A stretch of DNA of 33,825 bases from Enhydrobacter sp. (GCA_026126105.1 JAHCJV010000065.1:1-33825); one strand, 5' to 3'; numbered from the stretch's first letter, positions 25,456-33,825 are shown. Translations and numbers: made by a program. The notes: generated from the sequence alone by a model not told the origin.

Positions 25456-27531
25456 CTACGCCGCGGCGCGTTTCTTCGCTTCCTCGACAATGCGGTCGGC
25501 GCCGCGGCCGGTCAGTTCTTGGAGGTGGTCGAACTCGGTGCGGTAGGTGCCGACGCCCTGTGTCACCGATCGGATCTCGACGATCATGTCGGCGACCTCG
25601 GATTCGGGCATCAGCGCGGACACCTCGTCCCAGCCGGTCCAGCCCGGCCGCGCGTCGAATCCCAGGAGTTGGCCGCGCCGGCCGGAGATCAGGCGCTGGA
25701 TGCGCGAGGTCGACTCGGACGGCGCCGCCACAGTGACCTTCAGGATCGGCTCGAGCAGCACCGGCTTGCACTTGGGCATCGCCTCGGTCATGGCAATGCG
25801 CGCGGCCATCTTGAACGACATCTCGGAGCTGTCGACGGCGTGGTACTGGCCGTCGACCAGCGCCACTTCGAGATCGACCACCGGCTGGCCGAGCGGGCCT
25901 TCCTTGAGGTAGTCGATCAGCCCGTCCTCGACGGCCGGGATGAAGTTGCGCGGCACGACGCCGCCCACGATCCTGTCGACGAAACGAAAGCCCGCGCCGC
26001 GCGGCAGTGGGCGGACCTCGATCTTGATGTCGGCGAACTGCCCGTGCCCGCCGGTTTGGCGCTTGTAGCGCGCATGCTGGCTCGCACTGGCGCCGATCGT
26101 CTCGCGATACGCGACCTTCGGCGGCGCGGTTTCGACTGCGACGTTGTAGCGGCCGGCCAGCTTCTCGACCGCAACTTTGAGGTGCATCTCGCCCTGACCC
26201 TTGAGGAGCAACTCGTGGGTCTCCGCGCGCGCTTCCCAGGCGAGCGACGGATCCTCCTCGACGATCTTCTGCAATGCGCCGGTGAGCTTGACCTCGTCAT
26301 TGCGATTTTTGGCCGAGAGGGCGAGGGCGAAGACCGGCGACTCCGCCTGCGGGAAGTCCGCGGTCGGCGCAATGCCGGCGGCCGAAATGGACTGGCCCGC
26401 CGACAGCGAGTCGATCTTGGCCAGGGCCACAAGCTCGCCGGCCTTGGCCTCGCCGATCTTGTCGAGGCGCTGGCCGAACGGGCGGAACAGGCTGCCGATG
26501 CGATGGCCGCCGAGCGACTGGCCTTCGGTCAATGTCCCCGACCAGACGCGGCAGAGCGAGAGCTTGCCGGCGTGGGCCTGGTGCAGGACCTTGAAGCATT
26601 CGGCGATGGCAACGCCGTTGGACGGCAGGTCGCGGCGCCTGGCCGTCTCGCCGACGAACGGTGCGTCGTGGCGCAACGCCTTCAGGAGACGCCGCACGCC
26701 ATTCTCGCGGTCGCCGGCGCCGAGCAGCACCGGCGCAATCTTGTCAGCGCCGAACTCGTCGTGCAGATCGCGATAGATCAGCGACTTCTCCGGCGCTACG
26801 TCCTCGATCAGCTGCTCGAGCAGCGTGTCGTCGAATTCCGATAAGGTCTCCAGCATCTCGCGTCGTGCTTCGGCCTCGCGCGGTAGGATCTCTGCGGGCA
26901 TCTCGATCAGGTCCGAGGCGCCATTAGACTGATAGCGATAGGCGCGCTCGCTGGCGAGGTCGACATAGCCGATGGTTTCCTCCCCACCGTCGCCGGTCGG
27001 CCGGCGGATCGGTACCTGGCGCAGCACGAGCTTGCGCGACGAGACGGTCTGCAGTGCCGCCAGCATGTCGCTGACGCGTCCCTCCGCGGAGTCGATCTTG
27101 TTGATGAAGAAGAGGTGCGGGATGCGGTTGTCCTCGATGTGCTTCACGAGAGGCGAAAGTGCGACGACGCGGTCGGGCGAGGGTTCGCACACGATGACGG
27201 CGGTGTCGCACACCGCGAGCGCGGCAAGCGCGTCATGCTGAAACTCGATCGAGCCAGGCACGTCGAGGAAGGTCCACTGATCGCCGAGATGATCGACGGA
27301 GGCGATGTTGATCTCGGTGCCCATGCTGCGCCTGCGCGCCTCGAGCGAGCCGTCGCCGACGGAGGTGCCCGCGCGGGTCGAGCCGCGCCGGCCGATGGCT
27401 CCCGTGGCATAGAGAAGGCTCTCGAGCAGGCTGGTCTTGCCCGAGAGATACGGCCCGCACAGCGCCACCACGCGATGCGCGCCGCTGCCTGGTCTGCCGC
27501 TTAGGATCGTTCCGGTCTTCAGGTCGGTCAT
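25456..27531 (-). CDS. elongation factor G-like GTPase (EF-G paralogue)
   Basis: 691-aa translational GTPase-like protein with all five EF-G domains. G1 is GPYLSGKT (26-33), unlike the AHIDAGKT of true EF-G. G3 is D90-V-P-G-S94, with Ser in place of the catalytic His of DTPGH. G4 is NKID (144-147). Domain II to V landmarks include KGQGEMHLKVAVEKLAGRYNV, YKRQTGGHGQFADIKIEV and DSSEMSFKMAARIAMTEAMP. These changes mark the EF-G-like branch found beside ordinary fusA in many alphaproteobacteria. Its role is unknown, perhaps ribosome recycling or stress. The ATG at 27531 is the only start that keeps domain G whole. It stands alone here, with no ribosomal protein or tufA genes nearby. Confidence 0.9.
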   Translation of the reverse strand: MTDLKTGTILSGRPGSGAHRVVALCGPYLSGKTSLLESLLYATGAIGRRGSTRAGTSVGDGSLEARRRSMGTEINIASVDHLGDQWTFLDVPGSIEFQHDALAALAVCDTAVIVCEPSPDRVVALSPLVKHIEDNRIPHLFFINKIDSAEGRVSDMLAALQTVSSRKLVLRQVPIRRPTGDGGEETIGYVDLASERAYRYQSNGASDLIEMPAEILPREAEARREMLETLSEFDDTLLEQLIEDVAPEKSLIYRDLHDEFGADKIAPVLLGAGDRENGVRRLLKALRHDAPFVGETARRRDLPSNGVAIAECFKVLHQAHAGKLSLCRVWSGTLTEGQSLGGHRIGSLFRPFGQRLDKIGEAKAGELVALAKIDSLSAGQSISAAGIAPTADFPQAESPVFALALSAKNRNDEVKLTGALQKIVEEDPSLAWEARAETHELLLKGQGEMHLKVAVEKLAGRYNVAVETAPPKVAYRETIGASASQHARYKRQTGGHGQFADIKIEVRPLPRGAGFRFVDRIVGGVVPRNFIPAVEDGLIDYLKEGPLGQPVVDLEVALVDGQYHAVDSSEMSFKMAARIAMTEAMPKCKPVLLEPILKVTVAAPSESTSRIQRLISGRRGQLLGFDARPGWTGWDEVSALMPESEVADMIVEIRSVTQGVGTYRTEFDHLQELTGRGADRIVEEAKKRAAA

Positions 27532-27717
27532 GACGACGTCCTCCCTCTTCGCGATTGAAAGCGCGTAGAAGCCCCGAGAGGCGTCGGGCAGCCCCAGCGT
27601 CCGTGACGGTCGCTACTAACTCTCGGCCATGACGCGAACGCAGGAGATGAACCCGCGGCGCCTCGATCGGAGCGAAGCCCTATGACCGGCAAATGCTTTC
27701 ACCGCGGGCCGGGGGAG

Positions 27718-29091
27718 TCAACGCCGGAAGGCGCCGCGCGAGACGCTGGTGACCGCGCCGGCGAGGGCAAAGCCGCAGGCGACCTCGAGGCACCGGATCG
27801 TGGCGTCGGTCCCGGCCATGGCGAAGATCAACGTCACCAGCGCCGAGCCCAGGCACCAGCCGAGGGTACGCGCGACGGCCAGCATGCCGCCCGCTGCACC
27901 GGAACGCGACACCGGCCCCGCCGTCATGACCGTAGCATTGTTGGGCGTCTGGTAGAATCCGAAGCCGATGCCGCAGAGCGCCATGCGCCAGGCAATGCCG
28001 ATGTCGGACGGGTCGGCCGGCATGGTCGCCAGCAAGAACAGCCCGGTGGCGAGGATCGCAAGGCCGACGCTGCTGAGCAGGGCGGCCGGATAGCGCCGGA
28101 CCAGCCGCCCGGCGAGCGGCGCGGCGATGAAGATCAGCGCCGGCCAAGGCGTCACCAGGAGGCCGGTCGCCGTCTGCGAACGGTGCATTACCGTCTCGAA
28201 AAGAAAAGGCAGCGAGACGTAGGCCAGGATCTGGGCGGTATAGGCGCAGGTCGACGTCGCGAGCGACAACGACATGAGCGGGATCCTGAGCAGATCGAGC
28301 GGCAACATCGCATTGGGGCGCCCGCTCTGGTGCCACACCAGAAGCGCCCCGCATACGACGCCGGCCGCCATCTCGCCGATCGCCAACGAGCGTGTCCCGC
28401 TGCCCAGCGTGTCGACGCCAATCAGCAGCAGGCCGAGCGTGGCGGCGCTCAGGAGGCTCCCGATATAATCGAACGGGCGAGGCTGCGGCCGTCCAGGAGT
28501 CGCGAGAGAGAGGAACAGCGGCAACGCAACAAGGCCGATCGGCACATTGACCAGAAACAGCCAGGGCCAGCTCGCGACGGAGAGGATCAGGGCGGCGATG
28601 GTCGGGCCGAGCGCGCCGCCCGCCGCGACGCAGAGCGCTATCATCGCAAGCCCGCTGCCGATCAGGCGGCGCGGATAGATGTCGCGCACGACGGCAGGAC
28701 CGATCGCGGCAATACAGGCGCAGCTCATGCCCTGGACGAAGCGCGCCGCGATCAGCACGGGAAGCGTAGGCGAGAGCGCGCAAGCGAGCGAGGACAGGGT
28801 GAATAGAGCCAGGCCGAAGGCATAGACGCGTTTCAGGCCGAGGATCTCGCCCAGCGCCGCCGCCGGCAGCAGGCAGATCACCGAGCCGAGATGGTAGATG
28901 TTCACGACCCAGACGGTGGCCGCGTCGCTGGCCCCGAGATCGCGCGCCATGGCCGGGAGCGCGATGTTGGCGATCGCGCCGTCGAGGCTCATGAGCGCCA
29001 CCCCGCACAGCACGGAGGCGAGAACCCAGTAGCGACGCGGTGTCGGCAGTCCTTCGGACTCGAGCGCGCTGGCTGGGTTGGGGGAACTCAT
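27718..29091 (-). CDS. MFS transporter, DHA2-type multidrug efflux family
   Basis: 457-aa membrane protein with about fourteen hydrophobic segments. It has the drug:H+ antiporter pattern: LMSLDGAIANIALPAMARDLGAS at the first helix (antiporter motif D1-like), GLKRVYAFGLALF (motif A-like loop), ARFVQGMSCACIAAIGPAVVRDIYP, and VNVPIGLVALPLFL. Likely an exporter of small hydrophobic or cationic compounds. The true substrate is unknown. The ATG at 29091 (MSSPNPASALESEG) gives a normal N-terminus. The frame is open far upstream through the aminotransferase gene but is a shadow there. It follows aspC on the same strand, with a strong terminator between, so it probably has its own promoter very close to or inside that terminator region. 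Confidence 0.9.
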   Translation of the reverse strand: MSSPNPASALESEGLPTPRRYWVLASVLCGVALMSLDGAIANIALPAMARDLGASDAATVWVVNIYHLGSVICLLPAAALGEILGLKRVYAFGLALFTLSSLACALSPTLPVLIAARFVQGMSCACIAAIGPAVVRDIYPRRLIGSGLAMIALCVAAGGALGPTIAALILSVASWPWLFLVNVPIGLVALPLFLSLATPGRPQPRPFDYIGSLLSAATLGLLLIGVDTLGSGTRSLAIGEMAAGVVCGALLVWHQSGRPNAMLPLDLLRIPLMSLSLATSTCAYTAQILAYVSLPFLFETVMHRSQTATGLLVTPWPALIFIAAPLAGRLVRRYPAALLSSVGLAILATGLFLLATMPADPSDIGIAWRMALCGIGFGFYQTPNNATVMTAGPVSRSGAAGGMLAVARTLGWCLGSALVTLIFAMAGTDATIRCLEVACGFALAGAVTSVSRGAFRR

Positions 29092-29111
29092 ACGCGGATG
29101 CTCTCGAAATG

Positions 29112-29141
29112 AAAACGGCCGGCCCCTCACGGGGCCGGCCG
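29112..29141 (-). terminator. Rho-independent terminator after the aminotransferase gene
   Basis: On the minus strand, an 11-base-pair stem CGGCCGGCCCC / GGGGCCGGCCG with a GTGA loop (29141-29116) is followed by TTTT and further T-rich sequence. It ends transcription from the aminotransferase gene 24 bases after its stop, and the T-tract runs toward the start of the MFS gene. Confidence 0.88.
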
Positions 29142-29165
29142 CACCGGTGTCGTCCGATTTGAAGC

Positions 29166-30368
29166 CTAAGTCAGCGCGGCGCAAGCGCGCTGGATGCGCC
29201 GGCCGGCTTCCTCGAGGATGTCCGTTGCCGTGGCGTAGGAGATGCGGAAGGCCGGGCCCTGGCCGAACGCCGAGCCCTGCACGACCGACAGCCCTTCCGA
29301 CTCGAGCAGGTAGTTCACGAAATCGGTGTCGTCCTTGATCACCTTGCCGTCCGGCGTCTTCTTGCCGATCACACCGGCGCAGGACGGGTAGACGTAGAAT
29401 GCCCCGTCCGGACGCGGGCACTTGAGCCCCTTCGTCTGGTTTAGCATCGACACGATGAGATCGCGGCGCTGCTTGAAGATCGCGACATTCTTCGGGATGA
29501 AGTCGGTCGGGCCGTTGAGCGCCGCCACGGACGCCGCCTGGCTGATCGAGCTGGCATTCGAGGTGCTCTGGCTCTGCACCGTGATCATGGCGTCGATAAG
29601 CTTCTGCGGGCCGGCCGCATAACCAATCCGCCATCCTGTCATGCTGTAGGCCTTCGAGACGCCGTTCATGGTCAGCGTGCGGTCGTAGAGCCGGGGCTCG
29701 ACCTCGGCCGGCGTCGCGAACACGAAGTCGTCGTAGACCAGCTTCTCGTACATGTCGTCGGTCAGGACGTGGACTTGCGGATGTTTCAGCAGCACGTCGC
29801 AGAGCGCGCGCAGATCGGCCCTGGTGTACGCCGCTCCGGTCGGGTTGCTGGGCGAGTTCAGGATGATCCACTTGGTCTTCGGCGTGATCGCCCGCTCGAG
29901 CGCCTCGGGCTGCAGCTTGAACCCCACTTCCTCAGGGCAGTTCACGATCACGGGCGTGCCGTCGCCGAACATCACCATCTCCGGATAGGACACCCAGTAA
30001 GGGGCGGGGATGATGACCTCGTCGCCCGGGTTCAGCGTGGCGAGCATCGCATTGAAGATGATCTGCTTGCCGCCCGAGGTGACGACCGTCTGGCTCGGCT
30101 TGTAGTCGAGGCCATGGTCGCGCTTCATCTTGGCGACGATCGCCTGGCGCAGCGCCGGCGTGCCGGGGACGGCGGTGTACTTGGTGTCGTTGTTGCGGAT
30201 CGCCGCGATCGCCGCTTCCTTGATGTGGTCCGGCGTCGGCATGTCGGGCTCGCCCGCGGCCAGACCGATCACGTCCTTGCCCGCCGCTTTCATCTCCAGG
30301 AACTTGCCCTGCGCGGCATTGGTCGGGGAGGGCTTGATGCGGCCAAGACGGTCGGCAATGAACGCCAT
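29166..30368 (-). CDS. aspartate aminotransferase (class I, PLP-dependent)
   Basis: 400-aa class I aminotransferase that interconverts aspartate and 2-oxoglutarate with oxaloacetate and glutamate. It shows the 1-gamma subgroup pattern: GLAAGEPDMPTPDHIKEAA, YWVSYPEM, NSPSNPTGAAY, the PLP-binding Lys239 in GVSKAYSMTGWRIGYAAG, and the C-terminal arginine in AFRISYA that binds the substrate carboxylate. All catalytic residues are present. Aromatic or prephenate specificity occurs in this subgroup and cannot be excluded. The ATG at 30368 has AAGGAGG upstream. It is a single-gene unit, with a terminator directly after it and 113 bases to the transglutaminase-like gene upstream. Confidence 0.94.
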   Translation of the reverse strand: MAFIADRLGRIKPSPTNAAQGKFLEMKAAGKDVIGLAAGEPDMPTPDHIKEAAIAAIRNNDTKYTAVPGTPALRQAIVAKMKRDHGLDYKPSQTVVTSGGKQIIFNAMLATLNPGDEVIIPAPYWVSYPEMVMFGDGTPVIVNCPEEVGFKLQPEALERAITPKTKWIILNSPSNPTGAAYTRADLRALCDVLLKHPQVHVLTDDMYEKLVYDDFVFATPAEVEPRLYDRTLTMNGVSKAYSMTGWRIGYAAGPQKLIDAMITVQSQSTSNASSISQAASVAALNGPTDFIPKNVAIFKQRRDLIVSMLNQTKGLKCPRPDGAFYVYPSCAGVIGKKTPDGKVIKDDTDFVNYLLESEGLSVVQGSAFGQGPAFRISYATATDILEEAGRRIQRACAALT

Positions 30369-30481
30369 AACGAGGACGCCTCCTTCGGGCGAGGGAAAAA
30401 CGGGCGGGAACCTACTGGCCGAGCCTCCGAGCCGCAAGGTTTTCGCCGGCTCAATTATCGTCGGGACGTGCCGTACCGCCG

Positions 30482-31300
30482 CTAATCCACGGCCTTGACC
30501 GAGGCGTCGACCGTCATCGAGGCGTCGCCGAAGCCGACCCGCCGGCCGCTGACCGGGGCGGCGTCGCGGTAGTCGAGGCCGACCGCGACCCGCAGGCTGT
30601 CGCCGCGCGGGGATATGCCGTTGGCCGGGTCGAAGCCCACCCAGTCGAGCCCCGGCACCCAGGCCTCCGCCCAGGAGTGGCTGGTGCGGCCGACATGAAG
30701 CTCCGGATCGTCGTTGCGCAGGTAGCCGCTGACATAGCGCGCGGGCACCGAGAGCCGCCGGCAGGCGGCGATGAAGACGTGTGCACTGTCCTGTGCAACA
30801 CCCGCGCCGCGCGCGAGGGCGTCGATCGCCGTCGTGTCGACAGTCGAGACGCCGGTCCTGTAGGCGATGCGCTCGCCGACTCTCGCCATGAGCTCGTGCA
30901 GCGCCGCAACCCGTTCGGTTCGTTCCGCCGCCCGCTCGACCAAGCCGTCGATCAGAGGATCGAAGCTCGCATCGTGCCGCGCCATGCCGGTATTGCGCAG
31001 CCAGAACGGCGCCGGCAGCGTAGGCGTTTCCGCATAGCGCAGCCACTGGTCGGCGCCGCTGTACTCGTAAAGGCCTGTCACCTCGATCTCGACGGACTGG
31101 TGGGCCTGGGCGACCGAGAACGTCGTCACCTGGTTGCCGTGCCCGTCGATCCACTCGGATCGCTTGCCCGGACCGTCGATGCGCCATGACACGACCCTCT
31201 GGCCGCTCGCCGGCTTGGGCGTCAGGCGCACATCGTGGATCGAGTGTCCCGAGGGCTGGTCGAACGCGAAGCGCGTGAGATGGTGGATCGCGAACCGCAT
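30482..31300 (-). CDS. transglutaminase-like protein with catalytic Cys replaced by Ala
   Basis: 272-aa protein: an N-terminal bacterial transglutaminase-associated domain (MRFAIHHLTRFAFDQPSG, HDVRLTPKP) and a C-terminal transglutaminase/papain-like core. The core keeps the histidine (His208 in TSHSWAEAWVPGLDW) and the aspartate (Asp224 in GFDPANG). The nucleophile position reads G-V-A169-Q-D-S-A-H instead of the usual G-V-C-Q-D-x-A-H. The codon is GCA, two changes away from Cys, so a simple base error is unlikely. The protein probably binds but does not cleave or cross-link peptides. Last gene of the ATP-grasp / alpha-E / transglutaminase operon. I use the ATG at 31300, two bases after the alpha-E stop. 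A TTG at 31306 would overlap that stop. Confidence 0.88.
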   Translation of the reverse strand: MRFAIHHLTRFAFDQPSGHSIHDVRLTPKPASGQRVVSWRIDGPGKRSEWIDGHGNQVTTFSVAQAHQSVEIEVTGLYEYSGADQWLRYAETPTLPAPFWLRNTGMARHDASFDPLIDGLVERAAERTERVAALHELMARVGERIAYRTGVSTVDTTAIDALARGAGVAQDSAHVFIAACRRLSVPARYVSGYLRNDDPELHVGRTSHSWAEAWVPGLDWVGFDPANGISPRGDSLRVAVGLDYRDAAPVSGRRVGFGDASMTVDASVKAVD

Positions 31301-31302
31301 GG

Positions 31303-32262
31303 TCAATCCAGCAGGAATTGGCGACCGATCTCGTCGCTCAGCGTCGCCAGGCTCTCGCGAATGCCGCCCAGGAACCTGTGCAGACCGATGTCGTAGATCT
31401 GCTCGATGCGGGCGTAGCGTATGCGCGCATGCAGCTCGCCCGCCAGCCGGTCGGCTTCGCCGCGTGTGCCATAGGCGTCGGCCAGCTCGCGCATGCTGGC
31501 ATCGACCATCCAGAGGCAGTGATGCACGGAGCGCGGCACGTCCCGTCGCAGCATCATCAGCTCGGCGATCTTCCTGGGGTCGAGCGAGCTGCGGTAGATT
31601 CGTCTGTAGGTCCGTACGGCGCCGATGCAGGCGAGCAGCTCCGACCAGGCGAAATAGTCGAGATTTTCTGCCTGCGGACTGCCGTCGGGCATCAGCCGGT
31701 GATACTTGACGTCAAGGATGCGGGCGGTGTTGTCGCCGCGCTCCAGAAAGGCGCCGAGCTGCATGAAGTTCCAGGCCTCGTCGCGCAGCAGGGTCACCTG
31801 TGCGGCACCGACGATCATCACCGCCTGCTTCTTCACCGATTCGATCAGCGCGCCCCGGTCGAGCGTGGCGCGGTCGCCGCGCAGCTTGCCGCTCAGCTCG
31901 AGCCACAGCCCGTTCAAGCTCTCCCAGACGTCGACCGTGATGTTGTTGCGCTCCTCCCGCGCATTGCGCCGTGCCGAGCCGATCGAACTCACGATCGAGG
32001 AGGGGTTGGTTTCGTCGAAAGCGAGGAAGTCGACGAGGTCGGCGAGCCGGTGACCCTGACGCTGGCCCTGCATCTGGCCTTCCTGGGACTGGCTCTGGCG
32101 GAATTCGTCCTCCATGCCGAAGATCGCCACAACGCCCTCGGCCTCCTTGCCGCGCGACTGCAGCGCCATGCGCTGTGTCGCCTCGATGAGACGCGCCGTG
32201 GTCTTGGCCCGCTGCAGGTAGCGGCCCATCCAGTAGAGGTTCTTGGCGGTGCTGCTAAGCAT
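31303..32262 (-). CDS. alpha-E domain protein
   Basis: 319-aa largely helical protein of the alpha-E family, encoded next to circularly permuted ATP-grasp enzymes in many bacteria. It opens with the family signature MLSSTAKNLYWMGRYLQRAK and carries conserved NNITVDVWESLNGLW, FMQLGAFLERGDNTARILDVKY and SVHHCLWMVDASMREL. A Gln/Ser/Gly-rich stretch at about residues 55-71 (QSQSQEGQMQGQRQG) looks like a lineage-specific insertion. Biochemical function is unproven. By association it is part of a predicted peptide-modifying or peptide-synthesising system. The start ATG at 32262 overlaps the ATP-grasp stop by eight bases (ATGCTTAG), so translation is coupled. Confidence 0.92.
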   Translation of the reverse strand: MLSSTAKNLYWMGRYLQRAKTTARLIEATQRMALQSRGKEAEGVVAIFGMEDEFRQSQSQEGQMQGQRQGHRLADLVDFLAFDETNPSSIVSSIGSARRNAREERNNITVDVWESLNGLWLELSGKLRGDRATLDRGALIESVKKQAVMIVGAAQVTLLRDEAWNFMQLGAFLERGDNTARILDVKYHRLMPDGSPQAENLDYFAWSELLACIGAVRTYRRIYRSSLDPRKIAELMMLRRDVPRSVHHCLWMVDASMRELADAYGTRGEADRLAGELHARIRYARIEQIYDIGLHRFLGGIRESLATLSDEIGRQFLLD

Positions 32263-33679
32263 CGGGCGCCAGCACCCAGGTGTCCTTCGTGCCGCCGCCC
32301 TGGCTGGAGTTCACGACCAGCGAGCCCTCCTTAAGCGCGACCCGCGTAAGGCCGCCCGGAACGATGGTGACCTTCTTGCCCGAGAGGACGAACGGCCGGA
32401 GATCGACGTGCCGTGGCGCTACGCCCTGCGCCACGAAGGTCGGGCAGGTCGACAGCGCCAGGGTGGGCTGGGCGATGTAGTTGTCGGGACGCGCCTTCAC
32501 GAGCAGGGCGAACTCCTCGATCTCCTGCTTGCTCGAGGTCGGCCCGACCAGCATGCCCTTGCCGCCCGAGCCGTGCACTTCCTTTACGACCAGCTCGGAC
32601 AGGTGTTCGAGCATGTATTTGAGGTCGTCGGCCCGGTCGCCGCGATGGGTCTGCACATTCTGCAGGATGGGCGTCTCGCCGAGATAGAAACGGATCATCT
32701 CCGGCACGTAGGTGTAGGTCGACTTGTCGTCCGCCACGCCGTTGCCCAGCGCGTTGACGATGTTGACGCGCCCGGCGCGCAGCGCGCCGAGCAGACCGGC
32801 GACGCCGAGGAAGGAGTCCGGCCGCATCGCCAGCGGATCGAGGAAGGCGTCGTCGACCCGGCGGTAGATGACGTCGACGCGCTGCGGCCCACGTGGCGTC
32901 CTCATGTAGACGCGCCCCTCGTCGACGAAGAGGTCGGAACCCTCGACGAGCTCGATGCCCATCTCGTCGGCGAGGAACGCGTGCTCGAAATAGGCGCTGT
33001 TGTAGTGACCCGGCGTCAGCAGCACGACGTTGGGCTCCGCGTCGTCGCTGAACGACACCGACCGCAACGTCGCCAGCAGCTCTTCGGAATAGTCGGCGAC
33101 CGGTAGAACGCGCATCGCCGAGAAGAGTTCGGGTGCCAGCCGCATCATCACTTCGCGGTTCTCGAGTACGTACGACACGCCGGACGGCGTGCGGACGTTG
33201 TCCTCGAGAACGTAGAACTCCTTTTCGCCGACGCGCACCAGGTCGATGCCCGCTATGTGCGCGTGTACGCCGCCCGGCAGCTCCAGGCCCTGCGCCATGG
33301 CGACGAACTCGCCGTTCAGGAGGAGCTGTTCCTCGGGAATGACGCCGGCCCGGCAGATCTCGCGCTTTCCGTAGGCGTCCGACAGGAACGCGTTCAGCGC
33401 CTTCACGCGCTGCGCCAGGCCCTTCTGCATGTACTGCCATTCGTCCCAGGCGATGACCCTCGGAATGATGTCGAAGGGAATCGTCGTCTCGGCGCCGTCC
33501 CTCGCGCCGTAGGCGCCGAAGGTGATGCCGTGCCGGCGATAGAAGAGGTCGACCTCGTGGCGCGTCGCCGCGATCCGATCGGGCGAGGTCCGGGCGAGCC
33601 AGTCGGCGACGCCGCGATAGGGCAGGCGGACCGCTCCGTCCGCGCCCGAATTCATCTCGTCAAATGCCTTGGCCGCCAT
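32255..33679 (-). CDS. circularly permuted type 2 ATP-grasp protein
   Basis: 474-aa ATP-grasp fold enzyme with the circularly permuted domain order. ATP-grasp enzymes activate a carboxylate with ATP and join it to an amine or thiol, so peptide ligation is the likely chemistry, but the substrate is unknown. Family landmarks are TIPFDIIPRVIAWDEWQYMQKGLAQR, YVLEDNVRTPSGVSYVLENR, NALGNGVADDKSTYTYVPEMI, VVKEVHGSGGKGMLVGP and HVDLRPFVLSGK. I chose the ATG at 33679, which has GGGGGTGA upstream, over an in-frame GTG at 33691. First gene of a three-gene operon with alpha-E and a transglutaminase-like protein. The divergent gene to its right starts at 33777, so a promoter must lie in the 97-base gap. 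Confidence 0.93.
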   Translation of the reverse strand: MAAKAFDEMNSGADGAVRLPYRGVADWLARTSPDRIAATRHEVDLFYRRHGITFGAYGARDGAETTIPFDIIPRVIAWDEWQYMQKGLAQRVKALNAFLSDAYGKREICRAGVIPEEQLLLNGEFVAMAQGLELPGGVHAHIAGIDLVRVGEKEFYVLEDNVRTPSGVSYVLENREVMMRLAPELFSAMRVLPVADYSEELLATLRSVSFSDDAEPNVVLLTPGHYNSAYFEHAFLADEMGIELVEGSDLFVDEGRVYMRTPRGPQRVDVIYRRVDDAFLDPLAMRPDSFLGVAGLLGALRAGRVNIVNALGNGVADDKSTYTYVPEMIRFYLGETPILQNVQTHRGDRADDLKYMLEHLSELVVKEVHGSGGKGMLVGPTSSKQEIEEFALLVKARPDNYIAQPTLALSTCPTFVAQGVAPRHVDLRPFVLSGKKVTIVPGGLTRVALKEGSLVVNSSQGGGTKDTWVLAPDA

Positions 33680-33776
33680 CCGGCATTTCACCCCCTGTCG
33701 AATCGCAATATAAGCAATCCCCAGGCCAACAAGTAAGGGCCAACGAAGTGCCCGTCATGGGCTGCGGAGGAACGCG

Positions 33777-33825
33777 ATGAAGCAGGTCCTCATCGATCGG
33801 TACGGAGATCCCTGGGACGTCGCGC
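33777..33825 (+). CDS. N-terminus of a probable medium-chain dehydrogenase/oxidoreductase (partial)
   Basis: Only 16 codons are visible (MKQVLIDRYGDPWDVA) before the window ends. GGAGG lies five bases upstream of the ATG, so the start is well supported. The sequence resembles the first strand of zinc-type alcohol dehydrogenases and quinone oxidoreductases of the medium-chain family (M-K-x-V-x-x-x-x-Y-G-x-P). This is a weak identification from a short fragment. It is divergent from the ATP-grasp operon. Confidence 0.45.
   Translation, partial: MKQVLIDRYGDPWDVA

Overview
The window is GC-rich alphaproteobacterial chromosome. I infer a Rhodospirillales- or Reyranella-like soil or aquatic heterotroph from the yqeY/dnaG/rpoD and carAB neighbourhood, the lrp-trxB-LysR cluster, a TctC-type binding protein next to CaiB and acyl-CoA dehydrogenase genes, and dispersed inverted repeats. 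No tRNA, rRNA, CRISPR array, phage gene or transposase was seen.

Layout. 1-5861: housekeeping genes, mostly on the minus strand (rpoD partial, dnaG, a TfoX-N protein, yqeY), with an MFS exporter inserted on the plus strand. 6046-11153: carA, carB and greA on plus. carB carries a one-base frameshift, and an inverted-repeat element lies between carA and carB. 11222-12730: yciB, an NTF2-like protein and an Lrp regulator on minus. 12906-16006: trxB, a LysR regulator, a probable small RNA with a strong terminator, and a DUF6492 glycosyltransferase-like gene on plus. 16064-21353: a tight minus-strand operon for uptake and CoA-dependent catabolism of an unknown acid (TctC binding protein, crotonase, small GIY-YIG-like protein, acyl-CoA dehydrogenase, CaiB CoA-transferase, EamA permease). 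21460-22948: msrP preceded by a gene that ordinary ORF calling misses. 23048-25401: two divergent alpha/beta hydrolases (DUF2235 and DUF900). 25456-30368: an EF-G-like GTPase, a DHA2-type MFS pump and an aspartate aminotransferase. 30482-33679: an overlapping operon of circularly permuted ATP-grasp, alpha-E and transglutaminase-like genes. 33777-end: the start of an oxidoreductase-like gene.

Main discovery. At 22514-22948 (minus) there is a 144-codon exported thioredoxin-fold gene interrupted only by an in-frame TGA at codon 41. That TGA sits exactly at the first position of the redox motif (U-G-G-C, so UxxC). Directly downstream is a hairpin with a bulged U at position 17 and a loop G-U at positions 23-24, counting from the U of UGA. 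These are the positions of the key SelB-binding features of the E. coli fdhF SECIS. I interpret it as an unannotated selenoprotein, probably co-transcribed with the periplasmic methionine-sulfoxide reductase msrP, which has no msrQ beside it.

Other points: the transglutaminase-like protein has Ala where the catalytic Cys belongs, carB is frameshifted by loss of one G near 8750, and several perfect intergenic hairpins are candidate terminators or dispersed repeats.
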